In this document: positions 59,344 to 64,000 of the stretch, one piece after another
How positions within the stretch are numbered: position 1 is the stretch's first letter
How the letters are laid out: each line of letters begins with the position of its first letter
From: Sphingomonas_R arantia
GTDB taxonomy: Bacteria; Pseudomonadota; Alphaproteobacteria; Sphingomonadales; Sphingomonadaceae
Reading direction: 5' to 3'
NCBI RefSeq assembly: GCF_042682045.1
Contig: NZ_JBHUGS010000001.1
Location: forward strand, 186,001-250,000
Length of the DNA: 64,000 nucleotides
Made by a program: the position numbers and the translations under genes
The notes under the pieces: generated by a model
What the model was told of the DNA's origin: nothing
Seen by the model: only the letters and a program-made list of their open reading frames with translations
Database searches by the model: none

Positions 59344-61296
59344 TTACCTAACCACGGGGAGCGCGATGTAGCTGGCCCGGGACGGCGCGTGGTAGATGCG
59401 TTGCGTGGCCTTCACATAGTCGGCGGGCTTGGCGTCCAGGATGTTGGGGACGAAGGTCTGCGGGTTGCGGTCGTAGAGCGGGAACCAGCTCGACTGGACC
59501 TGCACCATGATGCGGTGGCCGGGGAGAAAGACGTGGTCCGCGTCGGGCAGCGTGATGGCGTAGGGCACGACCTGGCCCGCCGGGACGGGCGTCGCCTTCG
59601 ACGGATCATCGCGGTAGCGGGCGCGGAGCACGTCCATCGCGACGGCGAGCTGGTAGCCGCCCATTTCCGGCTTTTCGGGGACGAGGTCGGGGTAGACGTC
59701 GATCAGCTTCACCACCCAGTCGCTGTCGGTGCCGCTGGTCGAGGCGAACAGGTGGGCGATCGCCTGGCCTGCGATCTTCACCGGCGCGGTCAGGACGGGG
59801 GTGGAGTAGGTCAGCACGTCCGACCGGCCGGCGGCGAACCGCTGATCGTCGACCAGCCATTGCCGCCAGGTGGAGCCGGTCGCCCAGGGCGAGATGTTCG
59901 GGCGCTGGCGATAGGTGACCGGCTTGGCCGGGTCGGAGATATATTCGTCGTACGCAGCCGCGGTCGCGGCGGGCGCGGTGCCGAGCGTCAGGCCGCTGTT
60001 CGCGGTGAGATACATTGGCGTCATGCCGGTCGCGCAGCCGGTGGTGCAGGCGAGCGGCCAGTCGGCGTGGCGGGTCCAGCGGTTGGTGCCGGTCTCGTAC
60101 GCGGTGACGGGCGCGATGTCGGCGGCGGGGGCGCCTTCCTTCAGCTTGCTGTCGAGGAACGGGATCATCACGTCGCGGCGGAACGCCTTGCCGGTGTCCG
60201 ATCCGAATTCGATCGCGCCAAGCCGCGAGGCATCGCCATTGCCCTGACCGTGATGCCACGGGCCGAGCACGAGGTGGGCTTTGCCGTTCGATCGCGCCTT
60301 GGTTGCGGCAAAAGCGGCAGGGGCGCCGTAGATATCCTCCTGATCCCACAGGCTGTCGACGAACAGCGTGGGGACGGTCAGCGGCGCCTTGGCGAGCAGC
60401 TTGTCGACCGCCTGTTCCTGCCAAAAGGCGTCGTAAGCCGGATGCTGGAGGATGCGGTTCCAGAAGGGGAGCTGCTCCATCTTCATCGCGCGGCCGTAGG
60501 CGGCGGGGGAGCCATAGGCCATGAACGTGTCGTAATCGTCGTAGCGCGTGCTGTACCATTCCAGATCGGACCCCTTGGTCGCGGTCTGCTTGTAGACGTA
60601 GCTCATCATTTCCTGGCGGAACGCGCCGTTGTGGAACCAGTCGTCGCCCTTCCACACATCGACCATCGGGTTGATCGGGACGGACGCCTTCAATGCGGGG
60701 TGCGGGTTGATGAGGCTCATCAGCGCGGTGAAGCCGTCGTAGCTGGTGCCGATCGTGCCGACGCGACCGTTCGATTCGGGGACGTTCTTCACCAGCCAGT
60801 CGATCGTGTCGTAGGCGTCGGTCGCGTGATCGACCTTGGTTGGGTTCAGCGGACCGCGCAGCGGGCGGTTCATGACATAGTCGCCGCCCGACCCGTCCTT
60901 GCCGCGGACGTCCTGCCCGACGATGATGTAGCCGGCGCGCGCCAGTTCGGCATAGGCGGGCGAGAGATTCTGTTCGATCAGTGGACCACCGCCGCCGCGG
61001 GCGAGCATCCGGTCCGCATCATAGGGCGTGCGATCGAGCATGATCGGGCCGCGCTTCACCGCGTTGGGGACGAGGATGACGGTATGCAGCTTCACCCCGT
61101 CGCGCATCGGGATCATGACGGTGCGCTTGACATAGTCGTAGCCGGTCCGGACCGGCACGAACGCCTTGGGCACATCGCCGCCGGGCGGGATCGCGGCGAC
61201 CGTCGCGACCTTTGACTCGATCTGCGCGGCGGCGGGGGCGAGCGCGGTGCCGAGCAGCAGGGCGGCAGCGACGAGGTCGAACGATTTGAAACGCAT
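59344..61296 (-). CDS. CocE/NonD family exported hydrolase (X-Pro dipeptidyl-peptidase S15 type)
   Basis: A 650-residue protein with a signal peptide (FDLVAAALLLGTALAPAAAQ), an alpha/beta hydrolase domain with the nucleophile motif GTSYDGF near residue 195, and a C-terminal jelly-roll domain of the CocE type (WATGSTWRQW; PGHRIMVQVQSSWFPLYDRNPQTF). These enzymes cleave alpha-amino-acid esters, glutaryl-7-ACA or cocaine-like esters. ATG 61296 (MRFKSFDLV). The periplasm is the likely site of action and the substrate is unknown. Confidence 0.9.
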   Translation of the reverse strand: MRFKSFDLVAAALLLGTALAPAAAQIESKVATVAAIPPGGDVPKAFVPVRTGYDYVKRTVMIPMRDGVKLHTVILVPNAVKRGPIMLDRTPYDADRMLARGGGGPLIEQNLSPAYAELARAGYIIVGQDVRGKDGSGGDYVMNRPLRGPLNPTKVDHATDAYDTIDWLVKNVPESNGRVGTIGTSYDGFTALMSLINPHPALKASVPINPMVDVWKGDDWFHNGAFRQEMMSYVYKQTATKGSDLEWYSTRYDDYDTFMAYGSPAAYGRAMKMEQLPFWNRILQHPAYDAFWQEQAVDKLLAKAPLTVPTLFVDSLWDQEDIYGAPAAFAATKARSNGKAHLVLGPWHHGQGNGDASRLGAIEFGSDTGKAFRRDVMIPFLDSKLKEGAPAADIAPVTAYETGTNRWTRHADWPLACTTGCATGMTPMYLTANSGLTLGTAPAATAAAYDEYISDPAKPVTYRQRPNISPWATGSTWRQWLVDDQRFAAGRSDVLTYSTPVLTAPVKIAGQAIAHLFASTSGTDSDWVVKLIDVYPDLVPEKPEMGGYQLAVAMDVLRARYRDDPSKATPVPAGQVVPYAITLPDADHVFLPGHRIMVQVQSSWFPLYDRNPQTFVPNILDAKPADYVKATQRIYHAPSRASYIALPVVR

Positions 61297-61402
61297 GTGG
61301 TGCAGGTCCTCGCGGTCCGGTCTGGGCAAGCGCCCAAGGAACTACAAAGACCCGTCGCTGTCCAACGATAACGCCCGCCGCCGGTGAGGGCGGGCGCGCC
61401 GG

Positions 61403-62251
61403 TCACGCCTCCGGGAAGTCGGCGGCGAGGGCGGTGTCGCGGGCGGCCTCGATCTCCGCGATGCGTTCGTGGAGCGCCTTGACCACCGCGTCATAGCCCC
61501 ATCTGCCGAGCACGAGGTGGCGCGGGGCGTCGGCCTGTTCGGTCAGCGCGATCATCGCGGCGGCGGCGCGGACCGGGTCACCGGCCTGCGTGCCGCTGAT
61601 GCCTGCGGTGCTCGCCATCCGCGCGCCGGCGGTTTCGGCATAGTCGACGATGACGTTGGGCGTCTGTTTCAGCGAGCGGCCGGCCCAGTCGGTGCGGAAC
61701 GGGCCGGGTTCGACGCAGGTGACGGCGATCCCGAGCGGCGCGACCTCGGTCCGCAGCGCGTCCGAGAAGCCTTCGACCGCGTGCTTGGAGGCGGCGTAGT
61801 AGCCCGAGCCCGGGAAGCCGACCATCCCGGCGACCGACGTGATGTTGATGATGTGGCCCGCGTGGCGGATTCGCATGCCGGGCAGGACGGCGCGGGTGAG
61901 CGCGAACAGGCCGAAGACGTTGGCGTCGAACTGCGCGCGGATCTCGACGTCGTCGCCCTCCTCGATCGCGGCCTGGTAGCCGTAGCCGGCATTGTTGACG
62001 AGCACGTCGATGCGGCCGAAGCGGTCCTCCGCGGCGGCGACTGCAGCGGTGACCTCGTTGCCGATCGTGACGTCGAGCGACAGGCCGAGTGCGCGGTCCG
62101 GATCGATCGCGACGATATCGGCGACGCGGTCCGCATCGCGCGCGGTGGCGACGACGCGCCAGCCCTTGGCCAGCACCGCCTCCGCCAGCGCGCGGCCGAA
62201 CCCGGTGGAACAGCCGGAAATGAACCAGACGGGGGTTTCTGCTGCGGTCAT
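61403..62251 (-). CDS. SDR family NAD(P)-dependent oxidoreductase
   Basis: A 282-residue classical short-chain dehydrogenase. The cofactor motif is SGCSTGFGRALAEA, then LVNNAGYG and the catalytic GYYAASKHAVEG (YxxxK) near residue 155. Start ATG 62251 (MTAAETPVWFISG). It is 28 bp downstream of the DCC-family gene on the same strand and may be co-transcribed. No substrate can be inferred. Confidence 0.92.
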   Translation of the reverse strand: MTAAETPVWFISGCSTGFGRALAEAVLAKGWRVVATARDADRVADIVAIDPDRALGLSLDVTIGNEVTAAVAAAEDRFGRIDVLVNNAGYGYQAAIEEGDDVEIRAQFDANVFGLFALTRAVLPGMRIRHAGHIINITSVAGMVGFPGSGYYAASKHAVEGFSDALRTEVAPLGIAVTCVEPGPFRTDWAGRSLKQTPNVIVDYAETAGARMASTAGISGTQAGDPVRAAAAMIALTEQADAPRHLVLGRWGYDAVVKALHERIAEIEAARDTALAADFPEA

Positions 62252-62279
62252 GGGGTGTTCCGATCTTGAAGAGGAGAGG

Positions 62280-62633
62280 TCAGCCGCGACGGCGGGCGAG
62301 CGCCTGCAACCTGGGGCGAACGCGCAGGAAGCGGATGTAGCCGCGTTCGAGCAGCGCCAGGACGCGCGGGTTGCGTGCGGCCAGACCGAGCGGGCGGAGC
62401 AGCGGGATGGCGCGCCACATCGCGGCGAAGGCGGCGGCACCGGACAGCAGGACGCCGTCCTCCCGCGCATGGAAGCGCGCGAGCAACGCGCCGCGATCGA
62501 TGGGGCAGGACGTGTCGCCGGACGTCGCATCGACGAAATCGATCGCGCGAGCGCGGTCCAGCCGGCGCATCAGCGCGATTTCGCGCAGGCAGAGCGGGCA
62601 ACCGCCATCGAACCAGACCGTCAGTGTCGTCAT
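62280..62633 (-). CDS. DCC family thiol-disulfide oxidoreductase (DUF393)
   Basis: A 117-residue protein with the N-terminal DCC motif WFDGGCPLCLREI (DGxCxxC), then a helical body ending RPRLQALARRRG. DCC proteins are thioredoxin-like redox proteins of poorly known role. ATG 62633 (MTTLTVWFDGG) is used; the frame upstream is unlike the family. It precedes the SDR gene. Confidence 0.88.
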   Translation of the reverse strand: MTTLTVWFDGGCPLCLREIALMRRLDRARAIDFVDATSGDTSCPIDRGALLARFHAREDGVLLSGAAAFAAMWRAIPLLRPLGLAARNPRVLALLERGYIRFLRVRPRLQALARRRG

Positions 62634-62715
62634 GCCCTTCATATGGCGCGCGGGCGCCGCTATGCCAGCGGGGACAGCAGGATAAAGCCCGGGCGCGACC
62701 TGGGCGTGAGAGGGC

Positions 62716-63651
62716 ATGAGCATGCGGGTGGCGATCATCGGGGCCGGAATGGCGGGGCTGTCCTGTGCGGAGCGGCTGGTGGCGGGCGGGCATCAGGTGA
62801 CGCTGTTCGACAAGGGGCGCGGGCCGGGCGGGCGGATGGCGACGCGGCGGCTGGACACGCCGCTGGGCCAGGTGACGTGCGATATGGGCGCGCAATATTT
62901 CACGGCGCGCGATCCGGATTTCGTTGCGCGCGTGGCGCATTGGGAGGCGACGGGCGTCGTGGCGCGCTGGCCGGCGATGGGAGACGATGCGTGGGTCGGG
63001 ACGCCGGCGATGAACGCGCCGCTGCGTGCGATGGCGGATGCGGGCGACGTGCGCTGGGGCACGCGGATCGATGCGATCGTGCGCGGGGCTGATGGCTGGT
63101 CGTTGCAGGCGGGCGACGCGGTGCATGGCGGGTTTGAGGCCGTCGTGGTCGCGGTGCCGGCGGAGCAGGTTCCGGCGCTGGTCGAGGCATGGGTGCCGGC
63201 CTTTGCGGCGCAGGCGCGGGCGACGCCGTCGCTGCCGTGCTGGACGGTGCTGGCGGTGTTCGATGCGTTGCTGCCGATCGGTGACGCGCCGGTGCGGCGG
63301 GCGGGGATCATTGATTTTGCCGCGCGCGGTGGGTCGAAGCCGGGGCGGGGTGGTGTCGAGGCCTGGACGGTTCATGCGACGGCGGACTGGTCGGCGGCGC
63401 ATCTGGAGGATGATGCGGGGGAGGTGCAGGCTGCGGTGTTGGCGGCGCTTGGAGAGGTGGCGGGGGTAATGTTGCCGGCGCCGGTGGTGGCGACGGCGCA
63501 TCGCTGGCGGTTTGCGCGGTCGGGGGCCGTGGGGTGCGAGGCGTTGTGGGATCGTGCGACCGGGATCGGGGTGTGTGGGGATTGGTTGAGTGGGCCTCGG
63601 GTTGAGGGGGCCTGGGTTTCGGGGCGGCGGTTGGCTGAGGTTTTGGGGTGA
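62716..63651 (+). CDS. NAD(P)/FAD-dependent amine oxidase-like protein (renalase family)
   Basis: A 311-residue flavoprotein with AIIGAGMAGLSCAERLVAGG, LFDKGRGPGGRMATRR and CDMGAQYFTARD at the N-terminus, as in renalase-like NADH/amine oxidases, and a C-terminal GVCGDWLSGPRVEGAWVSGRRLAE. It starts at ATG 62716 or 62722. It diverges from the DCC-SDR pair and probably oxidises a small amine or a reduced nicotinamide; the substrate is inferred only from the family. Confidence 0.88.
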   Translation: MSMRVAIIGAGMAGLSCAERLVAGGHQVTLFDKGRGPGGRMATRRLDTPLGQVTCDMGAQYFTARDPDFVARVAHWEATGVVARWPAMGDDAWVGTPAMNAPLRAMADAGDVRWGTRIDAIVRGADGWSLQAGDAVHGGFEAVVVAVPAEQVPALVEAWVPAFAAQARATPSLPCWTVLAVFDALLPIGDAPVRRAGIIDFAARGGSKPGRGGVEAWTVHATADWSAAHLEDDAGEVQAAVLAALGEVAGVMLPAPVVATAHRWRFARSGAVGCEALWDRATGIGVCGDWLSGPRVEGAWVSGRRLAEVLG

Positions 63652-63658
63652 TGCGTGG

Positions 63659-63727
63659 TGTTCCCCGGCGGAGGCCGGGGTCTAGACGCCAGCGTTTCGC
63701 CTAGGCCCCGGCCTTCGCCGGGGAACA
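63659..63727. repeat. Paired hairpin repeat, CCCCGGC family, copy 4
   Basis: TGTTCCCCGGC left and GCCGGGGAACA right, with CTAGACGCC and CTAGGCCCCGGCC inside. Same layout as 27143, 29556 and 37378. Confidence 0.85.
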
Positions 63728-63751
63728 TCATCGCTCACCAGGCGATCCTAC

Positions 63752-63842
63752 GTCGTACCCCCGCGGAGGCGGGGATCCAGCTTCTTCTTCTACGCTGTCG
63801 TCTTAGGGTTCGAGCTGGACCCCCGCGTCCGCGGGGGTCCGG
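63752..63842. repeat. Inverted GC repeat, CCCCCGCGGAGGCGGGG family
   Basis: CCCCCGCGGAGGCGGGGATCCAGC on the left faces GCTGGACCCCCGCG and CGCGGGGGTCC on the right. The right part overlaps the 3' end of the partial minus-strand gene, whose last codons come from this element. Confidence 0.75.
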
Positions 63843-64000
63843 GTGGGGCGTGAGGGGCGGTTCGCGCGGATCTCTGCCAGCGTTACCGGGCGGAACCCCT
63901 GTGCATCGACCCCGACGTCATATTGGCGCGGCAGGGGTTTGAGTTTGCCGTGGCTGTGGCCGTGGAGGTTGAGCGTCCCGCGGTGTTGGCCGTTCCAACT
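63803..64000 (-). CDS. Metallophosphoesterase-like protein, C-terminal fragment
   Basis: The final 65 codons of a minus-strand gene that begins beyond the window. The peptide has NLHGHSHGKLKPLP and YDVGVDAQGFRPVTLAEI, as seen at the end of metallophosphoesterase-superfamily proteins, where the GHSH histidines bind metal. Stop TAA at 63805-63803. The last residues (RTPADAGVQLEP) are encoded by the hairpin repeat at 63752-63842, so the repeat has entered the gene end. The main part is not visible. Confidence 0.75.
   Translation of the reverse strand, partial: SWNGQHRGTLNLHGHSHGKLKPLPRQYDVGVDAQGFRPVTLAEIRANRPSRPTRTPADAGVQLEP

Noticed and set aside
27143..63727. Repeats as a CRISPR array
   Set aside because: Copies are kilobases apart, palindromic and in pairs; no spacers of even length and no cas genes.

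Overview
The window is chromosomal DNA of a high-GC alphaproteobacterium, most likely Sphingomonas or a close relative in the Sphingomonadaceae. This rests on strong G/C bias at third codon positions, many ATGA/GTGA start-stop overlaps, families of short GC-rich hairpin repeats between genes, and typical neighbourhoods (cnoX-LON domain-Trm112-like; ftsE-ftsX-ydcF-plsC; secreted EF-hand proteins). I see no phage, plasmid, transposase or CRISPR array. About 60 protein genes and two tRNA genes are supported. A purH end and a metallophosphoesterase-like end are cut by the window edges.

Layout. 0-7.4 kb: purH end, then a minus-strand block with a Wzx-like flippase, polA, nadB and an ABC ATPase. 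7.5-13.7 kb: zinc-finger protein, tldD, a small secreted protein, DUF2007, an endonuclease/phosphatase-fold protein, an MpaB-like oxygenase and a GAF-PAS-GGDEF-EAL protein. 13.9-18.8 kb: tRNA-Gly, a coupled proteostasis trio, argB, YggT, folD, MarC. 18.8-19.6 kb: an AT-richer islet. 19.6-27.1 kb: envelope glycosylation genes (three large membrane proteins, GtrA, a GT2 enzyme, a methyltransferase). 27.2-35 kb: argG, two EF-hand proteins, a cyclopropane synthase-like gene, rlmN, a queuosine-precursor transporter, a nucleoside transporter and small genes. 35-39.6 kb: 3-hydroxyacyl-CoA dehydrogenase, sucC, etfBA, DUF1294. 39.6-46.4 kb: an HDAC-fold hydrolase, an ankyrin protein, an SCO-family protein, a YcgN-like protein, a YgjP-like peptidase, PBP1A, msrB. 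46.4-50.6 kb: a three-gene type III polyketide synthase operon divergent from an HI0933-type flavoprotein. 50.6-57.9 kb: RNA helicase, tRNA-Leu, MATE transporter, zinc-ribbon membrane protein, ftsEX, YdcF, plsC. 58-64 kb: serine hydrolase, CocE-type hydrolase, SDR, DCC-family protein, renalase-like flavoprotein, partial phosphoesterase.

Most genes are housekeeping. The parts that look accessory or less well understood are the type III PKS/methyltransferase/flavoprotein operon (probably a tailored phenolic lipid or pyrone), the AT-rich islet that seems to have replaced the end of a membrane glycosyltransferase-like gene, a strong 18-bp palindrome upstream of etfBA that resembles LiuR-type operators, and several families of dispersed hairpin repeats, one of which forms the C-terminus of a protein. 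No single locus is clearly a wholly new system. The PKS operon and the islet are the best candidates for follow-up.
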